Source: Caballeronia sp. SEWSISQ10-4 2 (lineage in GTDB: Bacteria > Pseudomonadota > Gammaproteobacteria > Burkholderiales > Burkholderiaceae). From it: DNA of 64,000 nucleotides. Below, piece after piece: positions 27,854 through 36,570 of the stretch. The notes under the pieces were generated by a model that was not told the origin of the DNA, searched no databases, and worked only from the letters and a program-made list of their open reading frames with translations. How positions within the stretch are numbered: position 1 is the stretch's first letter; each line of letters begins with the position of its first letter. The stretch spans positions 62,001 to 126,000 of the forward strand of contig NZ_JALPRJ010000012.1 in assembly GCF_030464885.1 (NCBI RefSeq). The letters are read 5' to 3'. The position numbers were made by a program, and so were the translations under genes.

Positions 27854-28708
27854 TCAGCGCATGGCGTTCTTTCTACCCTCGGCGTTCGTCGCAACAGCGA
27901 CCGCATCGAGATTCTGCGGATACGGGAAGTTCAAACCGAGCAACTGCCGCATCGTCGGACTGGCGTTTTTCACGAACGCCTCGCCGACCATCGCGCGCAG
28001 GTCTTCCATCGGCTTGACGAATTTCGGCAGGTACTGGATCAGCACCGCACTGCGATCCTGCGTGCTGTGGTTAGGCATCGCGCAATGCCAGGTCGCGCCG
28101 AAGAAGACAATCGCGTCGCCGGGATCCGCTTCCATACGCTCACAGCGCTCGAAGAAGGCATCGCCCTCGCCGGGATAACGCAACTCATGCTGCGTGTGCG
28201 CAACAAAAGCCGTCGCGCCGGTTTGTGGCGTGAAGGGATCGAGCGGAACGGTCACTTGCGCGTTGAGCGGAAAGCTCGCGTTGATGCCGACCGGGAACGT
28301 CCCCGGCGCATGAAAATCCCAGTACGGGTAATCGATATGCGGCTCTTGCCCGGGACCGTCCGGGAGGATGCGATTCGCGGCAATCGATCCCATGATGAAG
28401 TCTTCACCGAGAAAAAGCCGCATTGCCGCGACAATGGCGGGATGCTCCGCCATCTCCGAAAACACGTCGCCTTTAGCGAGCAGATTCCACACGCGCCGTT
28501 GTAGATGCAAGCGCTGATCTTCGGCCGCCTGCCCCTGGAAATGCGTGACCGTCTGCGCGCGGTCCTGCGAATGCGCCATCACCACTCGACGCGCCTCGGC
28601 AACCTGCGCCGCGCTGAACAAGCCGCGAATGCGCACCGCGCCCGGCCCGCGCAACAACGCCTCGACTACCCCCTCCGGCGTCACCGCATTGGCTTCCATA
28701 CTGTTCAC
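27854..28708 (-). CDS. Phytanoyl-CoA dioxygenase family protein
   Basis: About 284 residues, a non-haem Fe(II)/2-oxoglutarate oxygenase. The facial triad is H124-x-D126 in PHIDYP with a distal His near TWHCAMPNH (H208), and Arg219 (DRSAVL) would hold 2-oxoglutarate. I choose the GTG at 28708 because AGGAG sits six bases upstream; the ATG at 28699 is too far from it. It is divergent from the Rieske/desaturase-type oxygenase operon and probably acts on a related small substrate by hydroxylation or O/N-demethylation. Confidence 0.87.
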   Translation of the reverse strand: MNSMEANAVTPEGVVEALLRGPGAVRIRGLFSAAQVAEARRVVMAHSQDRAQTVTHFQGQAAEDQRLHLQRRVWNLLAKGDVFSEMAEHPAIVAAMRLFLGEDFIMGSIAANRILPDGPGQEPHIDYPYWDFHAPGTFPVGINASFPLNAQVTVPLDPFTPQTGATAFVAHTQHELRYPGEGDAFFERCERMEADPGDAIVFFGATWHCAMPNHSTQDRSAVLIQYLPKFVKPMEDLRAMVGEAFVKNASPTMRQLLGLNFPYPQNLDAVAVATNAEGRKNAMR

Positions 28709-28744
28709 AGCTATCTCCTTGACGATCCACGCGGCACTCCGGCC

Positions 28745-28760
28745 GCTAGTGCTCACTAGC
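28745..28760. promoter_or_regulatory. Palindrome upstream of dioxygenase gene
   Basis: GCTAGTG-CT-CACTAGC, a perfect 7+7 palindrome about 37 bases upstream of the dioxygenase start. Likely an operator overlapping its promoter; the binding protein is not identified. Confidence 0.45.
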
Positions 28761-28771
28761 ATAGAAGACCG

Positions 28772-28881
28772 TTTGCGCCAATGCAAAGAATATTTCACGA
28801 GTTAAATTCGTGGAATTTAATTTCCATTTCAACAACCCATAGCCGACGTGCTCCCCAGCCATGCCTGATGGAAATCCATCA
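28772..28881. promoter_or_regulatory. Cluster of palindromes in divergent spacer
   Basis: Besides TTTGC-N6-GCAAA (28772-28787) and TTTCACGA-N6-TTCGTGGAA (28793-28815), two elements share a TGGA/TCCA core: TGGAATTTAATTTCCA (28811-28826) and TGATGGAAATCCATCA (28866-28881). The last is followed by seven T. A related ATGGAACTTCCAT lies before the ABC importer genes. Confidence 0.45.
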
Positions 28882-28995
28882 TTTTTTTGAGTGAGCGGCG
28901 GGCTCCGCTCATCTATCGTTGTCTCAACAAGAAGGCCACCCGCCACGTTGTACTGACGGGAAGCGCTCAAACATCATCAAGCAGGAGACAACCCT

Positions 28996-30069
28996 ATGTC
29001 CTCAACTTCCGACGTCGACGGCAGCGATGCGGCCAAGCCCGGCCTCACCGACCCGACCCTCGACGAGCGTATCGGCCGGCAGTGGTATCAGCCGCGCATC
29101 CCGCGCGCCGTGCTGAAGGAACTGATGAAACGCAGCGACGCCGAAGGCCTTCGCAACTTCGGGCCGTGGCTGTTGCTGCTGGTCGCGTCGGGTGTGGTAG
29201 CGGCGTTGAGCTGGGGCACGTGGTGGGCGGTGCCGGCCTTCTTTGTCTACGGCACGATCTATTCGTCCAGCGACGCCCGCTGGCATGAACTCGCCCACGG
29301 CACGCCGTTCAAGACCCGCTGGCTCAACGACGCCTTCTACCACCTTTCGTCCTTCATGACGATCCGCGAAGCTTACTGGTGGCGCTGGAGCCACGCGCGG
29401 CATCACACGCATACTTACTTTCAAGAGCGCGATCCGGAGATCCAGGTCGCGCGGCCAACCCAGGTTCTGCCGATCATCGTCGACTTCTTTGGACTGCTGG
29501 GCAGTTCGCTTGAGATAGGCAAGATCGTCCGGCATGCGTTCGGTCGCGTGGATGCCGCTACCGATGCCTTCCTCCCCGCCACCGAAAAACCGAAGATGAT
29601 CTGGTCATGCCGCGTCTATCTGCTGGTGGTGATCTTCACAATCGGGCTGGCGATCACGCTGCGTAGTTTCCTGCCGCTGATGTTCGTATGGACGCCTCGT
29701 TTCTATGGCGGCTGGCTGCATCAATTACTAGGCCTGACGCAGCACGCCGGTCTGGCGGTCAACGTGAAGGATCACCGGCTGAATACACGCACGGTGTACA
29801 TCAATCCGGTCTACCGCTTCCTGTATCTCAACATGAACTACCACCTCGAACATCATCTCCTGCCGATGGTGCCGTTCCACGCGCTGCCGCGTCTGCACGA
29901 GGTCATCAAGGATCAGCTTCCGCCCGCGTATCCGGGTCTTTATGCAGCGTATCAGGAGATGGTGCCTGCGCTATGGAAACAGCGTTCCGATCCGGGTCAT
30001 GTGATCGAACGCAAGCTGCCGGCTGAAAGCGGGCCGCATGGTCCATTCGCCACCCAGTCGGGTATCTGA
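28996..30069 (+). CDS. MocD-like membrane oxygenase / fatty acid desaturase
   Basis: 357 residues of the membrane di-iron desaturase/hydroxylase superfamily. Histidine boxes: HELAH (97-101), HARHH (133-137) and HLEHH (283-287), plus QHAG near 249. Hydrophobic segments lie at ~57-90 and ~205-230. The gene is followed by a Rieske ferredoxin and a ferredoxin reductase, the electron chain needed by such an oxygenase and the same order as mocDEF of rhizopine catabolism. AGGAG precedes the ATG. Expected role: hydroxylation or demethylation of a small cyclitol- or sugar-like compound rather than a lipid; this is inferred from context. Confidence 0.85.
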   Translation: MSSTSDVDGSDAAKPGLTDPTLDERIGRQWYQPRIPRAVLKELMKRSDAEGLRNFGPWLLLLVASGVVAALSWGTWWAVPAFFVYGTIYSSSDARWHELAHGTPFKTRWLNDAFYHLSSFMTIREAYWWRWSHARHHTHTYFQERDPEIQVARPTQVLPIIVDFFGLLGSSLEIGKIVRHAFGRVDAATDAFLPATEKPKMIWSCRVYLLVVIFTIGLAITLRSFLPLMFVWTPRFYGGWLHQLLGLTQHAGLAVNVKDHRLNTRTVYINPVYRFLYLNMNYHLEHHLLPMVPFHALPRLHEVIKDQLPPAYPGLYAAYQEMVPALWKQRSDPGHVIERKLPAESGPHGPFATQSGI

Positions 30070-30095
30070 ACAAGTTTAAAAACACGGAGGCTGCT

Positions 30096-30446
30096 GTGGC
30101 TGTTGAAACGAACGACATCGAATGGGTCGTCGCCTGTGCTGCCAGCGAGATCACCGAAGAAGACGTGATCCGCTTTGACTACGCGGGCGCGAGTTACGCG
30201 GTGTATCGGATAGCAGAGGGTTTCTTTGCCTCGGATGGCTGGTGCACGCACGAACGCGCGCATCTCGCCGATGGATTTGTTCTTGCCCGTGAGATCGAGT
30301 GTCCACTGCATCAGGGACGCTTCGATATTCCCACCGGCAAGCCCAAGAGCCCGCCGGTATGCGTGCATTTGAAAACCTATCCGGTGCGTGTTGAAGGCGG
30401 CGAAGTACTGCTCGGGGTACCGGCGCAAGCACAGGCGGCATCATGA
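30096..30446 (+). CDS. Rieske [2Fe-2S] ferredoxin (MocE-like)
   Basis: 116 residues. The Rieske cluster ligands are C50-x-H52 (WCTHERAHLADG) and C69-x2-H72 (ECPLHQGRFD). It carries electrons from the flavoprotein reductase to the oxygenase. It starts at GTG with ACGGAGG upstream and overlaps the reductase gene by ATGA, so translation is probably coupled. Confidence 0.94.
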   Translation: MAVETNDIEWVVACAASEITEEDVIRFDYAGASYAVYRIAEGFFASDGWCTHERAHLADGFVLAREIECPLHQGRFDIPTGKPKSPPVCVHLKTYPVRVEGGEVLLGVPAQAQAAS

Positions 30447-31693
30447 GCAACCGTCCCGCAATGGTGATCATCGGCGCCGGCCAAAGCGGCGCGCGTGCCG
30501 CCCATGCGCTGCGCGACAACGGCTGGGAGGGCGCGATCACGCTGCTTGGCAACGAAGGTGTCGCGCCGTATGACCGGCCGCCTTTGTCCAAGGCCGTGCT
30601 GCTCGGGCAGAAAACCACCGCGCAATGCGCGCTTTACGACGAGGCGTTTTATCGCGAGCAACGTATCGATCTGCGTATCGATGCAAACGTGCAGCAGATC
30701 GACCGGGCAGCGCGGGCCGTTGTTTTGAGGGATGGGCATAGAGTCGGATATCAGCGTTTGCTGATTGCGACGGGCGCTGCGCCGCGGCGGTTGACCGTGC
30801 CGGGCGCGACCTTGGAAGGCGTGCATGTTTTGCGCACGGCGGCAGACGCTTTGAACGTACTCGACGAGTTATCGCCGGGCCGAAAGATCGCCATCGTAGG
30901 AGCGGGTTTTATCGGGCTGGAGATCGCGGCAACCGCCATTGCACGAGGCTGCGAGGTAATCGTGATCGAGGCGGCTGCCAGGGCGCTGATGCGTGCCGTG
31001 CCCGAGATAGTCGCAGCGTACTTGGTGGAACGGCACCGGCAGATGGGCGTGGACGTGCGCTTCGCCGTGCAGGTCGACCGGATCATCGGATCGGCGAAAC
31101 GTGCCACCGGCGTCAAACTCTCCGATGGCACGAGCATCGCGTGCGATTGCGTGATCGCCGGCATTGGCGTGAAACCGCGCACGGAACTGGCGGAAGCTGC
31201 GGGTATCGACGTGGCCGATGGCATCGCCGTGGACGACACGCTGCGCACCAACGATCCGCATATCTTCGCAGCCGGCGATGTCTGCTCGTTCCCGCACCGG
31301 TTGTTCCGGCGGCGCATGCGGCTCGAATGCTGGAAGAACGCGGAAGACCATGCGCGCATAGTCGCGCGCAATATGCTCGACCGTGGCGAGACCTATTCCG
31401 AAGTCCCGTGGTTCTGGTCCGATCAATACGACATGACAATACAGATCGCCGGCATGCCCGGGTTTGGTGTGACGACGGCGGTGCGCGAGATAAGCGCCAC
31501 GTCGCGGGTATTCTTTGCGCTGGATCGCGATGGCGTGCTGGTTGGTGCGAGCGGTGTTGGACAGGTAAGCGAAATTGCGCGCGATGTGCGAATAGCGCAA
31601 GAGTTGATCGCGCGGCGTGCATGTATAGACCCAACGCTGCTCTCTGATCGCAGCGTCAAACTCAAACCACTGCTTGCCGCGGAGGCGCTATGA
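30443..31693 (+). CDS. FAD-dependent ferredoxin reductase (MocF-like)
   Basis: 416 residues. An N-terminal FAD site (IIGAGQSGARAAHALRDNGW), an internal NAD site (IAIVGAGFIGLEIAATAIARG) and the later FAD motif IFAAGDVCSFPH are typical of the rhodocoxin/putidaredoxin reductase family. It passes electrons from NAD(P)H to the Rieske protein encoded just upstream. Both ends overlap neighbours by ATGA, a tight operon. Confidence 0.94.
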   Translation: MSNRPAMVIIGAGQSGARAAHALRDNGWEGAITLLGNEGVAPYDRPPLSKAVLLGQKTTAQCALYDEAFYREQRIDLRIDANVQQIDRAARAVVLRDGHRVGYQRLLIATGAAPRRLTVPGATLEGVHVLRTAADALNVLDELSPGRKIAIVGAGFIGLEIAATAIARGCEVIVIEAAARALMRAVPEIVAAYLVERHRQMGVDVRFAVQVDRIIGSAKRATGVKLSDGTSIACDCVIAGIGVKPRTELAEAAGIDVADGIAVDDTLRTNDPHIFAAGDVCSFPHRLFRRRMRLECWKNAEDHARIVARNMLDRGETYSEVPWFWSDQYDMTIQIAGMPGFGVTTAVREISATSRVFFALDRDGVLVGASGVGQVSEIARDVRIAQELIARRACIDPTLLSDRSVKLKPLLAAEAL

Positions 31694-32562
31694 CGCAGCG
31701 GCTGGAAGTCTATCAATCGCTATGGGCGATGGAGCGCCGTCATACCGATGGTTATGAGCGCTCGCTTGAAGACAATATAAGACTCATCGCCGAAGCGGGC
31801 TTCGATGGAGTGAGCGCTTCCTATGAATCGCGCGATGACGTGCGTCGGCTTACCGGCTTGCTAACGCCGCTGGGCTTGCATGCCGAAGGCCAATGTTTCC
31901 CACGCACGGTAGACGACCTGCAACCGGTCCTTGAAAACGCCACCGAATTTTCCATGGATCACATCGACTTGCAGCCCGATGTACGGCCGCGTCGATTAGG
32001 TGATGCGCTCGAATTGATCGATGGCTGGACGAGGCTCGCTGAGCAAGTGGACTTTCCGGTGTATATCGAAACGCATCGGGACCGCATGACGACCGACCTG
32101 CATTTCACGCTCGATCTACTCGATGCCCGGCCGGATCTGAAACTGCTCGGCGATATCTCGCACTACCTGGTCGGACGCGAATTCGCCATGCCGGTGTCCG
32201 ATGAAAACCACGCCGCCATGCATCAGGTTCTCGATCACTCGTGGGCATTTCACGGCCGCGTCGCGAGCCGCGAACAAGTGCAGATCGAAATTTCATTTGA
32301 GCCGCACCGGGTCTGGGTGGACCTGTTTCTCGATTGGTGGCGTTACGGCTTTGCATCGTGGAAACGGCGTGCCGGTCCTGACGACACCCTGGTCTTCACG
32401 TGTGAGCTGGGACCGAAACCTTACGCGATCATCGGCCGCGATGGGAACGACACGACCGACCGCTGGGCGGAATCGCTGCTGATGCGCGACTGGATCCGCG
32501 AACTGTGGAATTCGCTCATGCAGCAAGAAGCGTCAGTCGCTCAGCGGAAGGTTCTCGCGTAA
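31690..32562 (+). CDS. Sugar phosphate isomerase/epimerase (xylose isomerase-like TIM barrel)
   Basis: 290 residues of the AP-endonuclease-2/xylose-isomerase-like barrel family, to which MocC and IolE/IolI belong. Visible pieces are EAGFDGVSASYE near the N-terminus and the metal-site-like VYIETHRDRMT and LLGDISHYLVG. It is coupled by ATGA to the reductase gene and likely isomerises or dehydrates the oxygenase product. Its last 30 bases overlap the 3' end of the convergent LacI gene. Confidence 0.85.
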   Translation: MTQRLEVYQSLWAMERRHTDGYERSLEDNIRLIAEAGFDGVSASYESRDDVRRLTGLLTPLGLHAEGQCFPRTVDDLQPVLENATEFSMDHIDLQPDVRPRRLGDALELIDGWTRLAEQVDFPVYIETHRDRMTTDLHFTLDLLDARPDLKLLGDISHYLVGREFAMPVSDENHAAMHQVLDHSWAFHGRVASREQVQIEISFEPHRVWVDLFLDWWRYGFASWKRRAGPDDTLVFTCELGPKPYAIIGRDGNDTTDRWAESLLMRDWIRELWNSLMQQEASVAQRKVLA

Positions 32563-33573
32563 CAACACCGTGACCGGAATCTGCTGCGGTAACGCCACGC
32601 CGGGATCGCGATGATAGTGCCGCAAGATGATTTCGATGGAACGCATTGCTTCGCCGATCGGGTTCTGATCGAGCACGGCATCGAGCGTTCCTTCAATGAG
32701 CAAGCGCCGCGAAATGTCGTTGAGTTCGTGGCCGACGAACACCGTCGAACGAACGCGGTCGAGCGCCTGCAGCGCAGCGCCGACGCCTTCGTCGCCGACT
32801 GAAATGTTATAGATGCCGCGCAGATCGGGATAGCGCCGGAAGGCGTCGCGAGTGAGGCTTTCGGTGACCGCCGATTGCTCCCGGCTCTCGACTGTCTCCA
32901 CGATGTCGCAGTTTGGGAAACGCCGCCGCAGCACCGAGCGAAAACCGCTTTCACGCTCTTCATGGCCGAGGAAATCATGCATGCCCGTCATCACGAGCAC
33001 CTTGCCTCCCGCATCGCCGAGAAAGCGGCCCATGAGTTCGCCTGCGACCCGTCCTGCGCCGCGATTATCGATGCCCACGTACGCAAGCCTTCCGGTCCCC
33101 GGCAGGTCACTGGCGAGCGTGACGACCGGCATCGCGCGGCTGACCTGGCGCAACGCGTCCGTGATGTCGGGATGTTCATACGCGACGATGATCAACGCAT
33201 CGGCCTTCTGCGTCACGCGGCGGATGGTCTCGACCACGTGCGCCGGTTCGAGGCTATCGAAGTAAGTCACGGCACAGATCACGCGCTGCGCCTCGAACGC
33301 CTTCTGAGCGATTTCGAAACCCTGCTTGAGATAGACGTAATACGGTGCGATGGGCTGCTGCAAGAGGATCGCGATACGCAACCAGCGCACCGATACGGCG
33401 TCCAGCGCCCGGTCGATCTTCAGCTTGCGCGCCCATTCAAGCACGCGCCGCTCTTTCTCGCGCGAGACGCCGCCGCGACCGTTAAGCACGCGATCGACGG
33501 TCGCCTCACTGACGTCGGCGGCCTTGGCGATATCGGCCATGCTCGTTTTACGGCGATTGGTCAGGTCGGGCAT
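32533..33573 (-). CDS. LacI family transcriptional regulator
   Basis: 346 residues. LacI helix-turn-helix (MADIAKAADVSEATVDRVLNG), short hinge, and a sensor domain related to ribose-binding proteins (YVYLKQGFEIAQKAF, VGIDNRGAGRVAGELMG). Encoded inside the moc-like cluster, converging with the isomerase gene (30-base overlap) and divergent from the ABC importer. It likely represses both arms in the absence of the sugar or cyclitol. Inverted repeats at 33622-33657 are candidate operators. Confidence 0.92.
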   Translation of the reverse strand: MPDLTNRRKTSMADIAKAADVSEATVDRVLNGRGGVSREKERRVLEWARKLKIDRALDAVSVRWLRIAILLQQPIAPYYVYLKQGFEIAQKAFEAQRVICAVTYFDSLEPAHVVETIRRVTQKADALIIVAYEHPDITDALRQVSRAMPVVTLASDLPGTGRLAYVGIDNRGAGRVAGELMGRFLGDAGGKVLVMTGMHDFLGHEERESGFRSVLRRRFPNCDIVETVESREQSAVTESLTRDAFRRYPDLRGIYNISVGDEGVGAALQALDRVRSTVFVGHELNDISRRLLIEGTLDAVLDQNPIGEAMRSIEIILRHYHRDPGVALPQQIPVTVLLRENLPLSD

Positions 33574-33621
33574 GGGCCTTGTCGGTTTGAGAGTACGAAC
33601 GAAACGATGATCGCATTAACC

Positions 33622-33657
33622 GCACCAGCCTATCAAGCTGGTGCATGGAACTTCCAT
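33622..33657. promoter_or_regulatory. Two adjacent palindromes before ABC importer
   Basis: GCACCAGC-N7-GCTGGTGC (33622-33644) is immediately followed by ATGGAA-C-TTCCAT (33645-33657), both perfect. They lie between the LacI gene and the substrate-binding protein gene, where an operator is expected. Confidence 0.6.
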
Positions 33658-33756
33658 AAATCTCCGGCAAAGAACGGAGACAGCAACACCCCGCACGACG
33701 GCCCGGCATTCGCACCGCGGATGCAGCCGCGAGCGGGACATAACAGGAGACAAACG

Positions 33757-34758
33757 ATGACACGGAGACTCAGACTCACTTCAAAATTCGCGGTGGCGGC
33801 ATGCATTGCCTCAACGCTCTTTGCCACGACCGCGGCCCGCAGCGCGGAGCCGCTGAACATCGTGATGCTGACGCACGGCGCGGCGACCAACGCATTCTGG
33901 CAAGCCGTGAAGAAAGGTTTCGACGATGCCTGCGTGCGCGTCCAGGCCCATTGCCAGATGGTCTTTACCCAGACCGATGGCTCGATCGAGCAGCAAAGCG
34001 CGAACTTCCAGGCGGCGGTCGCGCGCAAGCCCGATGCGATCCTGACGACCATTGTCGACGACAACGCGCTCACGTCGATGATCAACGACGCCCGCGCGAA
34101 GCACATCATCGTGATTGCCTATAACGTCGATCAAAGCGGCGGCGCGACGGGCGCTGCAAAACGGCAGGCGTTCATCGGCCAGAACTTTGTCCCGGCAGGA
34201 CGCAGTCTCGCGCATCAACTCACCAGCCAGTTTCCCAAGGACGGGCCGATCCGCGTGCTGATCGGTGTCAGCGCGCCGGGACAGAACTGGGCCGAGCAAC
34301 GCGCGAAAGGGGTGATGGATGGCCTCGATGAATGGAAGCGTGCCAATCCGAATCGCGCGATCGTGGTCGACCGGATCGACTCGGGTACGGACCTCTCGGT
34401 GACGGGCGAACGCGTCGGCGCGTATCTCACGGCGCATCCCGATACGACGGCGTACTTCGACATGGGTTTCTTCCATGCAGCCGTGGCCCGCACGCTGAAG
34501 GATCGTAACGTGCCACCGGGCAAGGTGCTGCTTGCGGGCTTCGACATCGTGCCGCAGGTCCTGCAGATGATGAAGGCCGGCTACATCCAGGCCGAGGTCG
34601 ATCAGCAGCCGTACGCGCAGGGCTTCATGCCTGTGATGCAGGTCTATCTCGCGAAGTCCTTCGGCTTGGCGCCTACGGATATCAACACCGGCAATTCCCT
34701 CGTCATGCCCGCGCAGGCCGACTCGGTGATCGCACTCTCGCAGCAAGGCTTGCGCTAG
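33757..34758 (+). CDS. Sugar ABC transporter substrate-binding protein (MocB/RbsB-like)
   Basis: 333 residues. A signal peptide (cleavage after TTAARSAEP) directs it to the periplasm; the remainder is a type I sugar-binding protein of the ribose/rhizopine/inositol group (IVMLTHGAATNAFWQAVKKGFDDA). Start at the ATG at 33757 with AGGAG upstream; the frame is open much further upstream but that part lies under the LacI gene. It heads a binding protein-permease-ATPase operon. Confidence 0.92.
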   Translation: MTRRLRLTSKFAVAACIASTLFATTAARSAEPLNIVMLTHGAATNAFWQAVKKGFDDACVRVQAHCQMVFTQTDGSIEQQSANFQAAVARKPDAILTTIVDDNALTSMINDARAKHIIVIAYNVDQSGGATGAAKRQAFIGQNFVPAGRSLAHQLTSQFPKDGPIRVLIGVSAPGQNWAEQRAKGVMDGLDEWKRANPNRAIVVDRIDSGTDLSVTGERVGAYLTAHPDTTAYFDMGFFHAAVARTLKDRNVPPGKVLLAGFDIVPQVLQMMKAGYIQAEVDQQPYAQGFMPVMQVYLAKSFGLAPTDINTGNSLVMPAQADSVIALSQQGLR

Positions 34759-34767
34759 GAGACTCGC

Positions 34768-35748
34768 ATGAAAAAGCTGCTCAAGATCTACCTGCAAAAA
34801 CCGGAACTGGCGGGTGTCGTGTTGCTCGCGGTGCTGATCGCTTTGTTCCAGGTGCGCTCGCAGATGATATTTCTCAGCGCCGAAAACATCCGTGGCGTGC
34901 TTGGCGTGTTGCCTGAAGTGGGGCTTGTTGCTATCGGCGTGACGCTGTTGATGATCTGCGGCGAGTTCGATTTGTCGGTGGGGTCGGTGTTTGCTCTTAC
35001 ACCCATGTCGATCACCTTGCTCATGAACGCCGGCGTGCCCTTCTGGCCGGCGTTTTTTATCGGGCTCGTGGTGGCCGCGTGCGTCGGGCTCGCCAACGGA
35101 TTGATCACGCTGGTGTTCAACATACCGAGTTTCATCACGACGCTTGGCATGTTGTTCATCGTGAGATCACTGACTGTCGTGTTATCGGGTGGCTTTCCTC
35201 CTAACCTGCCCATAGAACGAATGCCCGCGGAACTGTTCGTTAGCTTTATCGGGCCGGAGGGATTGTTTCGTGCGTCGTTTCTTTGGTTTATCGGCATCGG
35301 GGCAGCGGCGGCGTTCTTGTTGTCCGCAACCAATCTCGGTAACTGGATGAAAGCGACCGGCGGGTTTCTTGAAGCGTCCATATCGAGCGGTGTGCCGGCG
35401 CGGCGCGTGAAGCTGTTTTCCTTCGTGCTGTGTGCGGTGCTCGCCGGTTTCGCCGGCTTGATCCAGGTGCTTCGGCTTGGCGCGGCGCTTCCATCAATAG
35501 GCGATGGTCTCGAACTACAAGCGGTCGCTGCTGCGGTGATCGGCGGGACTGCGCTGTCTGGCGGGATAGGCAACGTACTTGGCGCGGTGGTGGGTGCTCT
35601 GCTGATTCGCGTGATTGATAACGGCCTCGTGCTGACGCAAGTCGATGCCAACTGGTTCAAGTTCGCAGTCGGCAGCCTGACCATTTTTGCGGTGGTCGCC
35701 AACGCATGGATGCGCCGCACGGCGCGACATCTGAAGGTACAGCTATGA
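34768..35748 (+). CDS. Sugar ABC transporter permease (RbsC-like)
   Basis: 326 residues, 8-10 hydrophobic segments, with the family signature GEFDLSVGSVFAL and the C-terminal GIGNVLGAVVGALLIRVIDNGL. Inner-membrane subunit of the importer. It starts nine bases after the binding-protein gene with AGGAG and overlaps the ATPase gene by ATGA. Confidence 0.93.
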   Translation: MKKLLKIYLQKPELAGVVLLAVLIALFQVRSQMIFLSAENIRGVLGVLPEVGLVAIGVTLLMICGEFDLSVGSVFALTPMSITLLMNAGVPFWPAFFIGLVVAACVGLANGLITLVFNIPSFITTLGMLFIVRSLTVVLSGGFPPNLPIERMPAELFVSFIGPEGLFRASFLWFIGIGAAAAFLLSATNLGNWMKATGGFLEASISSGVPARRVKLFSFVLCAVLAGFAGLIQVLRLGAALPSIGDGLELQAVAAAVIGGTALSGGIGNVLGAVVGALLIRVIDNGLVLTQVDANWFKFAVGSLTIFAVVANAWMRRTARHLKVQL

Positions 35749-36545
35749 ACACGATCTCTTCTGAGGCGCTGCACTCGTACACCAATGACGGCGTGACGGC
35801 CGACGCGCTAAGCACATCGACCGCGCTGATGGCCGTGCGCAACTTGCACAAGTGGTACTCCGGCGTGCATGCGCTCAAAGGGGTGAGCCTGGAATTCAAA
35901 CGCGGCGAAGTCGTGGGCCTGCTTGGCGATAACGGCGCGGGCAAGTCGACGCTCATCAAGATTCTATCGGGCGTGCATCGGCCGGATGAAGGCGAGATCC
36001 TGTTTCAGGGCCGGCCTGTGCGCATCCCATCACCCAAAGCGGCGATGCAACTCGGTATCGAAACGATTCATCAGCATAACTCGCTGGTGCCGAATCTATC
36101 GATTGCGCGTAATGTGTTTATCGGGCGTGAGCCATTGCTGTTTTCGCTATTCGGCATTGGACCGATGGACCACGCGCGGATGCGCACCGAAGCCGTCAAG
36201 GCCATCGCCGATGTAGACCTGCATCTGCGTTCCGCCGAAGCGCTGCTGGGTGAGCTATCGGGCGGCCAGCGCCAGGGCGTGGCGATTGCACGCGCCATGC
36301 ATTTCAAGTCGAAGCTATTGATCCTCGATGAACCGACCAATCATCTATCCGTCAAGGAAACGGACAAGGTCATTGGATTTGTGCGGGGTTTATCGGCGCA
36401 GGGCATCACGGGCGTGTTCATCAGCCACAACCTGCAGCATGTGTTTCACTCGTGCGACCGGATTGTTGCCATGGCGCGCGGAGAGGTCGTGCTCGACCGG
36501 CCGGTAGCGGAGACGTCTATCGAGGAAGTGACGGAAATGCTTTGA
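35745..36545 (+). CDS. Sugar ABC transporter ATP-binding protein
   Basis: 266 residues, a single ATPase domain instead of the fused double domain common in ribose-type systems. Walker A GDNGAGKST, signature LSGGQRQ, Walker B LLILDEP and the switch His in FISHN are present. Start at the ATG at 35745 overlapping the permease stop. The first ~30 residues before the domain are extra. Confidence 0.93.
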   Translation: MNTISSEALHSYTNDGVTADALSTSTALMAVRNLHKWYSGVHALKGVSLEFKRGEVVGLLGDNGAGKSTLIKILSGVHRPDEGEILFQGRPVRIPSPKAAMQLGIETIHQHNSLVPNLSIARNVFIGREPLLFSLFGIGPMDHARMRTEAVKAIADVDLHLRSAEALLGELSGGQRQGVAIARAMHFKSKLLILDEPTNHLSVKETDKVIGFVRGLSAQGITGVFISHNLQHVFHSCDRIVAMARGEVVLDRPVAETSIEEVTEML

Positions 36546-36570
36546 TCGATTACTAGCGGAGACATGAATC

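Noticed and set aside
32875-33756. N-terminal extension of the sugar-binding protein
   Set aside because: The open frame runs under the LacI gene; the signal peptide and AGGAG site at 33757 mark the real start.
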